From positions 2,604,001 through 2,668,000 of the forward strand of contig CBDIQW010000001.1 in the NCBI GenBank assembly GCA_965283955.1: 64,000 nt of DNA. The letters are read 5' to 3'. Below the pieces are notes generated by a model, which saw nothing but the letters and a program-made list of their open reading frames with translations, made no database searches and was not told the origin of the DNA. A program made the translations under genes and the position numbers. Shown here in pieces: positions 25,707 through 33,713 of the stretch (position 1 is the first letter of the stretch; each line of letters starts with the position of its first letter). Origin of the DNA: Emticicia sp965283955 (GTDB lineage Bacteria > Bacteroidota > Bacteroidia > Cytophagales > Spirosomataceae).

Positions 25707-28700
25707 TTATCTTATCATTTCATAATCTTTAAACATATTCAACTTCATTGATTCTACTTTCTTCCTAAAATCGAGCCAGTTGTTTGCAAAGAATGTATTT
25801 ATTTTGGAAATTGATTCTCTTGTAAGGCCATCAAATTGCTCTAAAATGATTGATTCAGTTTTCGATGGTGAAGACTGGTGATTGCCCAAATACATCATTA
25901 GCTCTTGAGCTTTTGTAAGTGGAGTCACTCTGTACGGGCGACCATAGCCTTGTTTTTCAAGCGGTCTTGCCACAATAAGTTCTCTTTTTACCTTGATAGT
26001 ATCTTGTATTGCTTTTATTTGTTTTCTGAAATCTTCAATTTCCTTGCCTTCGATATCTTTTACCTGATTCAATAGCCTTTCGGTAATATCATTGGCTTCC
26101 GTGAGACGGTCGGTTGCTTCGGTGAGTTTAGCTACGTTCACTTTTAGACGTTCGTAAATATCTCGTTTGGCCACTTCTGCACTACGGTCGAAATTGTATC
26201 TTGGGTCTGGTTTTACGTTTATGTAGGTCGAATCCTTTTGGTCGCCAAAACTTAACACTACTTTATATTTTCCAGGTAAAACATTGATTCCGCTTGGTTC
26301 GGCAGCTCCTTTTTTAGGTTTTAGAGTATTTGGGTAACGAATACCTTTTTCGGTTAAATTCCACGTAATGCGTTGCATTCCTGAAGTATCAGGCACGCTA
26401 AATAAAGTACGAATCTGTTTGCCTACTTCATCATAGATTTTAGCATAAACTGTATCGTATTTGATACTTGGTGCTTTTGGAGCAGAAACGTCTTTTTTCT
26501 CTTCGGGCTTTTTATCTTCTTTTTTCGGGATATTCACAAAATAACTAATTCTTGCACCTGCTGCACGATTTTCGCCTTCGTACATTCCATCACCGATTGT
26601 GTTGTAACCAATTTGTGGCGTAAATTCAACCAAATAAGCATCGGGAGAATCAAAAGCCACGAGTTTTTGGTCTAAAATCTTCGTAGTTGCTTGAGCAATT
26701 TTACGAAGTGGGCGAATATCATCTAACACATATAAAGCACGGCCAAATGTACCGACCACTAAATCAGCCTCACGCTCTTGAATTGTCAAATCCATTGTCG
26801 AAACCGATGGCAAACCAGCTTTCCATTGTGTCCAAGTTTTTGCATCATCAATGCTTACCCATAGGCCGTGTTCAGTTCCGCAGAATAGTAAGTTCGGTGT
26901 TGTTGGGTCTTGCAAGAAACAAAGAGCATAGCCACGCACTTTGTTTTCGTCAACGATACGCTCCCAGTTCTGACCGAAATCTTTTGTACGGAATACATAC
27001 GGAGCAAAATCTCCTTGACGATAATTATTAACCGTCACGAAAGCCTCACCAGCATTGAATTTTGATGCTTGAATCTGACAAATCCATCCTTCTTTCGGAA
27101 AATTTCTGATTTTAGAAGTAAGATTCGACCAGTTTTTGCCAAAATCTTTCGTTAACTGCACATTCCCATCATCAGTTCCTGCCCAAAGTACGCCTCTTTC
27201 TTTTTGAGATGGAGCAAGCGTAAGAATCGTATTATGATTTTCGGCCGAGGTAATATCAAGCGAAAGTCCACCGCTTTGGTCCTGCTTTTGGTGTTCTGGA
27301 TTATTGGTGGTCAAATCAGGAGAAATAATGTCCCAAGTCAACCCTTTATTTTGACTTTTATGCACAAACTGACTTCCGTAATAAATCGTCCCTTTTTCAA
27401 ATGGGTCTTGGGCAATGGCCGCATTCCAATTGAAACGCAAGCGAGTTTTAATATCTACTTGTGGCGGACGAATCATGGTAGATTGACCAGTTTTTGTATC
27501 ATATCTACCTAAAAATCCACCTTGTGACATCGCATAACCATAACGAGCATCTTCGGGGTCAGGCACCACATCGAAGCCATCGCCACCATTGACCGAAAGC
27601 CAACTATAATTTCTGATTCCGCCTTCTTTCCAAATATAGGCTGGGCCTTGCCACGAGCCATTATCTTGTAAGCCACCGTAAATATTATACGGAATTTCGT
27701 TATCGACATTTACGTGATAGAATTGTCCTAAAGGCAGAGCTTCGGCAAAAGTCCATGTTTTACCTCTATCTCTTGAAATCGAAACACCACCATCGTTTCC
27801 ATTAATGATGAAATTATTGTCTTCTGGATGAATCCAGATAGCGTGGTGGTCAGCGTGAGCTTGGTCGAAAGAAGCTGTCGTTTTGAATGATTTGCCGCCA
27901 TCTTCACTCACCGAAATAACTTGATAAAGGCTATAAAGTCGGTTTTCGTTCTTTGGGTCGCACAAAATATCATTGAAATAAAACGGGCGATTGGTTACGT
28001 CTTTGGGGTCTTCATTTACTTTTTCCCATTTCATACCCCCATCATCGGAGCGATAAAGCCCGTTTTTGGTCGCTTCAATCAAGGCATATACTCGATTTGG
28101 GTATGAACGACAACTTGCCAAACCAATTCGGCCATAATCACCTTCGGGTAAACCATCAGTTTTAGATAGTTTCTTCCAGTTTTTTCCTGCATCATACGTT
28201 ACATAAAGTCCCGAACCTTCACCGCCCGATTTGAAATCCCAAGCCGTGCGTTTGTGTTGCCACATCGCCACAAAAAGTTTATTTGGGTTTTTGGCGTCCA
28301 TAATCATATCGGCTACGCCCGACTTATCGTTCGTAAACAATACTCTTTGCCAAGTTTCTCCGCCATCAGTTGTTTTGTAAACGCCTCTTTCTTGTTGTTC
28401 GGCGTACGGATTTCCGATAACACCTGCATAAATTACATTCGGATTTGTAGGGTCAATCAAAATACGATGAATATTGCGAGTTTTTTCAAGTCCCATCAAT
28501 TTCCACGTTTTACCGCCATCGAGCGATTTGTAGATTCCTGCTCCTAAATTAATTGAGTTTCGGGGATTTCCTTCGCCTGTTCCTACCCAAACCACCGAAG
28601 GATTTGATTGTTGAATGGCTATCGAACCGATGTTTTGTAAGGGCATATCATCAAAAATGGGTTGCCATTTAGTGCCACCGTTTTCGCTTTTCCAAACGCC

Positions 28701-28898
28701 GCCCGATGCCGACGCAGCATAAATGATGTTGGGATTTTCCCAAACGGCATCAACAGCAGTGATTCGACCAGACATTACGGCTGGGCCAATGCTGCGGGCT
28801 TTCATTTTCTTGAATAAATCGGTGTTGAGTTTTTGGGCAAAAGCTGCCGTAGAGAGCAAAGTGATTAGGAAAAAACTCAGAAAGTAGTTTTTTTTCAT
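25707..28898 (-). CDS. Large secreted BNR/sortilin-type beta-propeller protein
   Basis: The 1063-residue protein has a signal peptide (LLSTAAFAQ, about residue 22). Its first ~750 residues contain many BNR/Asp-box-like repeats (SGGVWKSENGGTKWQPIF, GAGIYKSLDGGKTWKLM, GVYKTTDGGETWQRV, GLYRSDDGGMKWEKV, GLWVSIDDAKTWTQW), which build sialidase- or sortilin-like propellers. A beta region follows (DTSGMQRITWNLTEKG, PGKYKVVLSFGDQ) and then a helical, possibly coiled-coil end (about residues 930-1060). Such proteins are often labelled 'glycosyl hydrolase' or 'VPS10 domain', but I see no diagnostic sialidase arginine triad, so activity is unproven. They are common and large in Bacteroidota. It is monocistronic. 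Confidence 0.85.
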   Translation of the reverse strand: MKKNYFLSFFLITLLSTAAFAQKLNTDLFKKMKARSIGPAVMSGRITAVDAVWENPNIIYAASASGGVWKSENGGTKWQPIFDDMPLQNIGSIAIQQSNPSVVWVGTGEGNPRNSINLGAGIYKSLDGGKTWKLMGLEKTRNIHRILIDPTNPNVIYAGVIGNPYAEQQERGVYKTTDGGETWQRVLFTNDKSGVADMIMDAKNPNKLFVAMWQHKRTAWDFKSGGEGSGLYVTYDAGKNWKKLSKTDGLPEGDYGRIGLASCRSYPNRVYALIEATKNGLYRSDDGGMKWEKVNEDPKDVTNRPFYFNDILCDPKNENRLYSLYQVISVSEDGGKSFKTTASFDQAHADHHAIWIHPEDNNFIINGNDGGVSISRDRGKTWTFAEALPLGQFYHVNVDNEIPYNIYGGLQDNGSWQGPAYIWKEGGIRNYSWLSVNGGDGFDVVPDPEDARYGYAMSQGGFLGRYDTKTGQSTMIRPPQVDIKTRLRFNWNAAIAQDPFEKGTIYYGSQFVHKSQNKGLTWDIISPDLTTNNPEHQKQDQSGGLSLDITSAENHNTILTLAPSQKERGVLWAGTDDGNVQLTKDFGKNWSNLTSKIRNFPKEGWICQIQASKFNAGEAFVTVNNYRQGDFAPYVFRTKDFGQNWERIVDENKVRGYALCFLQDPTTPNLLFCGTEHGLWVSIDDAKTWTQWKAGLPSVSTMDLTIQEREADLVVGTFGRALYVLDDIRPLRKIAQATTKILDQKLVAFDSPDAYLVEFTPQIGYNTIGDGMYEGENRAAGARISYFVNIPKKEDKKPEEKKDVSAPKAPSIKYDTVYAKIYDEVGKQIRTLFSVPDTSGMQRITWNLTEKGIRYPNTLKPKKGAAEPSGINVLPGKYKVVLSFGDQKDSTYINVKPDPRYNFDRSAEVAKRDIYERLKVNVAKLTEATDRLTEANDITERLLNQVKDIEGKEIEDFRKQIKAIQDTIKVKRELIVARPLEKQGYGRPYRVTPLTKAQELMMYLGNHQSSPSKTESIILEQFDGLTRESISKINTFFANNWLDFRKKVESMKLNMFKDYEMIR

Positions 28899-29010
28899 GT
28901 TTGTCGAAGGGTTTTTAAGTGTATTGAAAAGGTAAAATAAACTTCAAATGTCAGAAAATGCAAAAATTGAGATAAAAATGTACTTCTTGATGTTCAAAGG
29001 CTGTTTTTTC

Positions 29011-29100
29011 ACCACGGAGGCACGGATTACAAGATTATCACGGAAAAAATCTGTGTTAATTTGTGTAATCGCAGCGGCGAACCGTCTGTGCCTCTGTGGT
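29011..29100. repeat. 90-nt imperfect inverted repeat (CACCACGGAGGCACGG family)
   Basis: ACCACGGAGGCAC at 29011-29023 pairs with GTGCCTCTGTGGT at 29088-29100. An inner pair (GATTACAAGATTATCACGG against TCTGTGTTAATTTGTGTAATC) continues the stem with mismatches. This fills much of the gap upstream of the BNR gene and downstream of lipB. The 'CACAGAGGCACAGA' flavour recurs between genes in many Bacteroidota; no protein is encoded. Confidence 0.75.
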
Positions 29101-29106
29101 AAATCC

Positions 29107-29823
29107 TTATGCAAACTCCATTTCAAAAAGACGACCTAAATGGCCTTTTAGTTTTGCTCCAACTTCTTGCACATCCAATAGTTTTCCAAGTTCAGTAGCC
29201 ATTGAAGTCACGGCTTTGTCGTCGATGCCGCATGGTACAATATTTTGAAAATAATTCAAATCGGTGTTTACATTCAAAGCCAAACCGTGCATCGTTACCC
29301 AACGGCTTGATTTTACACCCATTGCACAGATTTTTCTTGGATTTTTCTGTTCGATGGCATCAAGCCAAACACCTGTTAGTCCTTCTATTCTTCCTGCTTC
29401 GATTCCGTAATCTGCTAAAGTCAGGATTACGCCTTCTTCCAAAAAACGCATATAGCGATGAATATCAGTAAAGAAGTTTTCTAAATCGAGAATCGGATAG
29501 CCTACTAATTGCCCAGGCCCATGATAGGTAATATCTCCCCCACGGTTGATTTTGTAGAATTTTGCTCCTTTTTCCTGCAAACCTTCTTCGTTGAGCAAAA
29601 GGTTATCTATCTTACCGCTTTTCCCGAGTGTGTAAACGTGCGGGTGTTGACAAAAAAGTAGATAATTAGGCGTAGTTTTTTGCTCTTCGGGGGCAATTCC
29701 TCGGTTGGCAACTTTAATATCAATGATTTCAGCGAAGAGTTTTTCTTGCGTATCCCAGCCTTCTTGATAATCAATTAGACCTAAATCAATAAACTGTACT
29801 GTTTTATTAAGATTATTATTCAT
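29107..29823 (-). CDS. lipB: Octanoyl-[acyl-carrier-protein]:protein N-octanoyltransferase (LipB)
   Basis: LipB moves octanoate from acyl carrier protein to the lipoyl domains of 2-oxoacid dehydrogenases and the glycine cleavage system. Motifs present: HPHVYTLGKSGK, the RGGDITYHGPGQLVGYPILDL block, the general-base lysine in MGVKSSRWVTMHG, and the acyl-thioester cysteine in NIVPCGI. I chose ATG 29823 (MNNNLNKTVQFIDLG); a frame extension to 29859 would overlap the divergent acetyltransferase gene. No lipA is adjacent. The 5' ends of lipB and the divergent acetyltransferase gene are only 20 nt apart, so each promoter must lie inside the other gene's coding sequence. Confidence 0.95.
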   Translation of the reverse strand: MNNNLNKTVQFIDLGLIDYQEGWDTQEKLFAEIIDIKVANRGIAPEEQKTTPNYLLFCQHPHVYTLGKSGKIDNLLLNEEGLQEKGAKFYKINRGGDITYHGPGQLVGYPILDLENFFTDIHRYMRFLEEGVILTLADYGIEAGRIEGLTGVWLDAIEQKNPRKICAMGVKSSRWVTMHGLALNVNTDLNYFQNIVPCGIDDKAVTSMATELGKLLDVQEVGAKLKGHLGRLFEMEFA

Positions 29824-29831
29824 CAGTTTCG

Positions 29832-29839
29832 TAACTTTG
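29832..29839 (+). promoter_or_regulatory. -7 element immediately before the GNAT gene
   Basis: TAACTTTG matches TAnnTTTG and ends four bases before ATG 29844. Transcription would start at or just past the ATG, so the message would be leaderless or the match is fortuitous. It lies between the divergent lipB and GNAT starts. Confidence 0.35.
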
Positions 29840-29843
29840 TGGC

Positions 29844-30308
29844 ATGAACGCCAATGCAAATGTAATTATTCGTGAAGGTACAATTGCCGAATGTATTGAG
29901 ATTTCTGAAAAAATACCCGAATTTTCGAGTGGAAACCACGGCGAAGCAAGCTACCTCCAACGATTATCAAACACACAATACTTGATTTTAGTTGCCGAAA
30001 TAGACCAGCAGGTCGTTGGCTTCAAGGTAGGATATGACCGCTATCAAGATGGCAGTTTTTATAGTTGGCTCGGTGGAGTTTTGCCCGAAAACCGAAAAGA
30101 TGGAATTGCTGCCCAATTGGCAAATGAGCAAGAAAAATGGGTTTCTGAGCAAGGTTTTCGTTCGATTACGCTCAAAACCCGCAATCGTTTCGGAGAGATG
30201 CTGATTTTTGCCTTGAAAAATGGCTTTTTAATTGAAAATATAGAGATAAAGGAGAATATCGAAGATAACAGAATTATTCTCCGAAAAATGTTAAAAATAG
30301 ATAAATAG
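29844..30308 (+). CDS. GNAT-family N-acetyltransferase
   Basis: This 154-residue protein has the GNAT acyl-CoA fold: an N-terminal strand (VIIREGTIAECIEISEKI), LVAEIDQQVVGFKVGYDR as strands 3-4, and WLGGVLPENRKDGIAAQLANEQEKW, where a Q/RxxGxG/A-like loop (ENRKDGIAAQL) would bind pyrophosphate of acetyl-CoA. The C-terminal FGEMLIFALKNGFLIENIEIKEN completes the fold. The glycine-rich loop is degenerate, which is common in small-molecule acetyltransferases. The acceptor is unknown. It precedes def by 8 nt, so the two are likely co-transcribed; the linkage of an acetyltransferase and deformylase does not by itself define a substrate. Confidence 0.8.
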   Translation: MNANANVIIREGTIAECIEISEKIPEFSSGNHGEASYLQRLSNTQYLILVAEIDQQVVGFKVGYDRYQDGSFYSWLGGVLPENRKDGIAAQLANEQEKWVSEQGFRSITLKTRNRFGEMLIFALKNGFLIENIEIKENIEDNRIILRKMLKIDK

Positions 30309-30316
30309 TAAAGAAG

Positions 30317-30892
30317 ATGATATACCCAATTGTTGCCTACGGAGACCCTGTTCTGAGAAAAGAAGCCCGTGATATTGTGCAAGGAGAAATGGATGTTAAG
30401 AAATTAGCGGCCGATATGTTTGAGACCATGTACGCTGCATCGGGAGTTGGCTTGGCGGCTCCACAGATTGGCATGGATATTCGTTTTTTTGTGGTTGATG
30501 GCACACCTATCAACGAAGGTGCTGAAACCGAAGAAGATATTGACCCATCCTTGGTTGATTTCAAAAAAGTGTTTATCAACGCAGAAATCTTGGAAGAAGA
30601 TGGCGACGAATGGGCTTACGAAGAAGGTTGTTTGAGTATTCCTGGGGTAAGAGCCGATGTGTATCGCCCAGAGTTTGTTACGATTCGTTATTTTGATACC
30701 GATTGGGTAGAACACACCGAAACTTATGAAGGTTTGGCAGCAAGAATTATTCAGCACGAATATGACCACATTGATGGTATTTTGTTCACCGACCATCTAA
30801 CATCGTTGAAAAAACAAATGTTGAAGAAAAAACTCACCAATATCACCAAAGGTGATGTGGATATTGAGTATCGCATGAAGTTTCCGAAGTAA
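30317..30892 (+). CDS. def: Peptide deformylase
   Basis: Def removes the formyl group from nascent N-terminal formyl-methionine. The 191-residue metalloenzyme has all three motifs: GVGLAAPQIG (residues ~43-52), EGCLSIPG with metal ligand Cys105, and QHEYDHIDG with ligands His147 and His151 and catalytic Glu148. Compared with E. coli it carries a short acidic insertion (INEGAETEEDIDPSL), a feature common in Bacteroidota deformylases. The gene starts 8 nt after a GNAT-family gene and is followed by a long inverted repeat at 30897-30981. No fmt gene is adjacent. Confidence 0.96.
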   Translation: MIYPIVAYGDPVLRKEARDIVQGEMDVKKLAADMFETMYAASGVGLAAPQIGMDIRFFVVDGTPINEGAETEEDIDPSLVDFKKVFINAEILEEDGDEWAYEEGCLSIPGVRADVYRPEFVTIRYFDTDWVEHTETYEGLAARIIQHEYDHIDGILFTDHLTSLKKQMLKKKLTNITKGDVDIEYRMKFPK

Positions 30893-30896
30893 AATG

Positions 30897-30981
30897 ATAG
30901 AACGCTGATAATTATGATTTTTATGATTCGTTAAGATTCTATCATAAACTACCATAAAAATCATAACAATCTGTGTTCTAT
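30897..30981. repeat. 85-nt imperfect inverted repeat 3' of def
   Basis: ATAGAACGCTGATAATTATG, continuing with ATTTTTATG, pairs with CATAAAAATCATAACAATC followed by TGTGTTCTAT, around a central AT-rich loop. It fills most of the gap between def and the nitrilase gene. Similar 'GATTTTTATGATT...GTTCTAT' elements are frequent between Bacteroidota genes. It may act as a terminator or be an extragenic repeat. Confidence 0.75.
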
Positions 30982-31001
30982 ATTAATTTAAAATCAGAAA
31001 A

Positions 31002-32063
31002 ATGTCAGAAAATAGTAGCCAAAATCTAAGAATTTCGTTGGTTCAGACGAATCTCCATTGGGAAAACCCGACGGCAAATTTGGCTATGCTTGAAGAAAAG
31101 ATTTTTGACATTGATGAGCCTACTGATTTAATCATTCTACCCGAAATGTTTACGACTGGCTTTTCGATGAAAGCCGAGCAGTTTGCTGAACCGATGAATC
31201 TCACAACGACTCGTTGGATGAAGCAAATGGCTGCACAAACTGGAGCGGTCATTACGGGTAGTATGATTATTAAAGAAGGTGAAAATTACTATAATCGCTT
31301 GCTTTGGGTGACTCCTGAAGGTGAAGTTGATACCTATGACAAACGCCACCTGTTCAGAATGGCGAAAGAAAATGATGTGTACGCCGAAGGCACTAAGCGA
31401 CTCATCAAAACCATCAAAGGCTGGAAGATTTGTCCGCTTATTTGCTATGATTTGCGTTTTCCTGTTTGGAGCAGAAACGTCAATCTCGACTATGATTTAT
31501 TGATTTACGTAGCCAACTGGCCTCAAGTGCGTATGTATCCGTGGGATTCGCTTTTAGTGGCTCGTGCCATCGAAAACCAAAGCTATGTCGTGGGCGTAAA
31601 TCGTGTGGGCGAAGACGGCAACGGTTTTCCGCATTCGGGTAATTCGGCTGTCATTGATTTTACGGGAAAAGTACTTTTCCGTGAAATTGATAACGAAGTT
31701 ATTCACCACCACACACTCGAACGCTCTTCGCTTGATGAATTCCGCCAACGTTTTCCTGCTTATTTAGATGCCGATAGTTTTGTGATTCTTTTAGTTCAAT
31801 CAAACAACTTTAATAGAAACACTTCCCACTTTCATGCCTTTCTCGACATAACGGTGTGCTTCGGCAACTTCCTCCAAAGTATATTGTCTATCAATTATGG
31901 CACGCAGATGTCCTTTTTCGGCCAAATCTTTGAAAAATTCTACTTGTTCTTTCGTGTCTTTCGGAATCGGAAAAATGATTTTCTTGGTAAAAAGTGGCAA
32001 ATAGACATTCTGAGACAAATATCCCAATTCGGTCGAAAAGTAAGTGCCGTTTTCTTTCAGTAG
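31002..32063 (+). CDS. Nitrilase-fold amidase (YafV/omega-amidase-like) with a run-on C-terminus
   Basis: The first ~263 residues are a nitrilase-superfamily C-N hydrolase with the Glu-Lys-Cys triad: Glu48 in LILPEMFTTGF, Lys114 in YDKRHLF and Cys148 in PLICYDLRFP. Similar enzymes (YafV, Nit2) hydrolyse alpha-ketoglutaramate or ketosuccinamate, a repair step after transamination. Family members normally end soon after FPAYLDADSF. Here the frame reads on for about 90 more residues without family character, antisense to the 3' end of the convergent oxidoreductase gene (264-nt overlap). Removing one T from the TTTT run at 31789-31792 would create CTT-TAG and a normal end at about 31793. The extension therefore looks like a frameshift or assembly error, not a real domain. 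Confidence 0.85.
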   Translation: MSENSSQNLRISLVQTNLHWENPTANLAMLEEKIFDIDEPTDLIILPEMFTTGFSMKAEQFAEPMNLTTTRWMKQMAAQTGAVITGSMIIKEGENYYNRLLWVTPEGEVDTYDKRHLFRMAKENDVYAEGTKRLIKTIKGWKICPLICYDLRFPVWSRNVNLDYDLLIYVANWPQVRMYPWDSLLVARAIENQSYVVGVNRVGEDGNGFPHSGNSAVIDFTGKVLFREIDNEVIHHHTLERSSLDEFRQRFPAYLDADSFVILLVQSNNFNRNTSHFHAFLDITVCFGNFLQSILSINYGTQMSFFGQIFEKFYLFFRVFRNRKNDFLGKKWQIDILRQISQFGRKVSAVFFQ

Positions 32064-32747
32064 TTTTTTGCATTTAAAAAACGAACTTTTGCCAACGGCA
32101 TCAAAAACTAAATCAAATTTCTTATCGGTGGCTGTAAAATCCTCCTTCGTGTAATCTACCACAAAATCTGCTCCGAGAGTCTTGGCCAAAGCGAGATTTT
32201 TAGTATCGGTTACGGCCGTTACTTCCGCCCCAAAATATTTTGCCAGTTGTAAACCCGAACTACCAATTGAACCAGAAGTACCATTGATAAGTATTTTGGT
32301 GGTGCTATCAATCTTGAATTTTGTTAAGTAATTTAGAGCCAGATAGGGGCCTTCACCAATACAAGCGGCTTCGTAGAAAGTGAAATTTTTAGGTTTGAGA
32401 GCAATCGAAGCACTTTCGGGTATGGCGAGGTATTCGGCATGAGTGCCAAAGGTTGAAGTGCTTAGTCCAAATATTTCATCTCCGACTTTGAATGACTTTA
32501 CGTTTTCGCCGATTTGCTCAATAATTCCCGCAAATTCGCTACCGAGTGTATGAAATCTTGGTTTGAAAAGCCCCGTGAATAATCTTGAAATAAAATATTC
32601 GGCCGAACGCAAACCTGTATCAGTTCGATTGACGGTTGTTCCATAAATTTTCACCAAAACTTCGTTAGGTTTAGGCGTAGGTTTTTCTATTTCTTGAAGT
32701 TTCAGTACATCAGCCGAGCCGTATTCAGTATTTATGATAGCTTTCAT
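31800..32747 (-). CDS. Zinc-independent MDR-family NAD(P)H oxidoreductase
   Basis: This 315-residue protein of the medium-chain dehydrogenase/reductase superfamily resembles quinone/enone reductases. The N-terminal GroES-like domain runs MKAIINTEYGSADVLKLQEI, VKIYGTTVNRTDTG, HTLGSEFAGIIEQIGENV. The Rossmann domain has NGTSGSIGSSGLQLAKYFGA for NADPH binding and the QxxxYTLEEVAEAHRYVEKG tail. The zinc ligands of alcohol dehydrogenases (GHE motif, structural Cys cluster) are absent, so it should act on activated alkenes or quinones. It overlaps the run-on part of the nitrilase frame on the opposite strand; this gene is the genuine one there. Confidence 0.9.
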   Translation of the reverse strand: MKAIINTEYGSADVLKLQEIEKPTPKPNEVLVKIYGTTVNRTDTGLRSAEYFISRLFTGLFKPRFHTLGSEFAGIIEQIGENVKSFKVGDEIFGLSTSTFGTHAEYLAIPESASIALKPKNFTFYEAACIGEGPYLALNYLTKFKIDSTTKILINGTSGSIGSSGLQLAKYFGAEVTAVTDTKNLALAKTLGADFVVDYTKEDFTATDKKFDLVFDAVGKSSFFKCKKLLKENGTYFSTELGYLSQNVYLPLFTKKIIFPIPKDTKEQVEFFKDLAEKGHLRAIIDRQYTLEEVAEAHRYVEKGMKVGSVSIKVV

Positions 32748-32851
32748 ACTCTTGTTTTTGATTCAAAACAAAAGCTAAGCAACAAAATAAACCACCAAAT
32801 ATTGACAAAAGGCAATAAAAGACTTTATTAGGGAAAATTTAGGTAGAGCCC

Positions 32852-33529
32852 TCAAGCCGCCACAAAAAAATCCTGCACTTCGTGGGGTTGTACTTTTATG
32901 ACATTGGCCAACACCAAAACTATTAAAGTCCGAGAAGCGACTTTTCGAGGAATATTAGCAATGCTGGCGTAGGTATCTACCGTAATAGTTGGGTTTTCGG
33001 CCAAATATTTCATCAAAATGCGTTCTTTTTCGCCATAATTAAACTTGATATTCAAGCCTTTTCGCTCACCTTTCAGAATTTCTCGCATTTCTTTGCTGGC
33101 TTGCACCGAACGGTCGGCTACACGCACGTACGCCCGACGATTTTCGGCAATCCCATCTAAATCTACGTAATGTGGCTTAAACGGACTTTTCTGAATATCA
33201 TAAATTAAAACCTCACGCTCGCCCTCAACAATTAGGCGTTCGAGACGATAATCAATGGCAGGGTAAATGTATTTTTCGATGGCTTTTTGCAGAATATACT
33301 CATCTTCATCGGGAAACTTCAAGCCTTTTATGCTCTTGTCGTCGCCGATGCCCACAATCAATTTTCCACCTTCAGTATTGGCGAAAGCAACCATTTCCCT
33401 GACAATTTTCTCAGGGTGATTGGTTTTTAGTTTAAATTCTACGAACTTGTTTTCGCCGTGACGAACCAGTTCTTTTAGTACCCGTAAATCAATTTTTGAC
33501 TGTTGGGTTGGTTGGTAATCCACCATCAT
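32852..33529 (-). CDS. AlbA_2/Schlafen-type (divergent AAA-4) protein with C-terminal helix-turn-helix
   Basis: About 225 residues. The N-terminal AlbA_2 domain shows ELVRHGENKFVEFKLKTNHP, IVREMVAFANTEGGKLIVGIGDD and a central region ending YVRVADRSVQASKEM. A winged-helix-like C-terminus (ILMKYLAENPTITVDTYASIANIPRKVASRTLIVLVLANVIKV) follows. Such proteins are variously annotated as ATP-binding regulators; some Schlafen-core proteins are RNases. No Walker A P-loop is visible. The frame opens at 33628, but the first 33 residues look non-coding; I prefer ATG 33529 or 33526 (MMVDYQPTQQ). It is divergent from the SMP-30-type gene, and no restriction or defence genes are adjacent. Confidence 0.78.
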   Translation of the reverse strand: MMVDYQPTQQSKIDLRVLKELVRHGENKFVEFKLKTNHPEKIVREMVAFANTEGGKLIVGIGDDKSIKGLKFPDEDEYILQKAIEKYIYPAIDYRLERLIVEGEREVLIYDIQKSPFKPHYVDLDGIAENRRAYVRVADRSVQASKEMREILKGERKGLNIKFNYGEKERILMKYLAENPTITVDTYASIANIPRKVASRTLIVLVLANVIKVQPHEVQDFFVAA

Positions 33530-33713
33530 TTCTCGAATGATTGGGTTTTGGTTCTTTACAGCAGTCTTGTGTGGTGAAAAGAACGTAAAAAACTTTTTTA
33601 AAAATATAGCTTTTGCCTTGATTATCAAAGAATCGCAACAAATCTTTCAAGTATTTAACACTTATTAGAATAAATAGTTTAAATTCGTTTGTTTAAAACT
33701 AACCTAACCCAAC

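Noticed and set aside
25707..28898. Sialidase or xyloglucanase assignment for the BNR protein
   Set aside because: Asp-box repeats alone do not prove glycosidase activity, and no catalytic arginine triad or Tyr/Glu pair was recognised.
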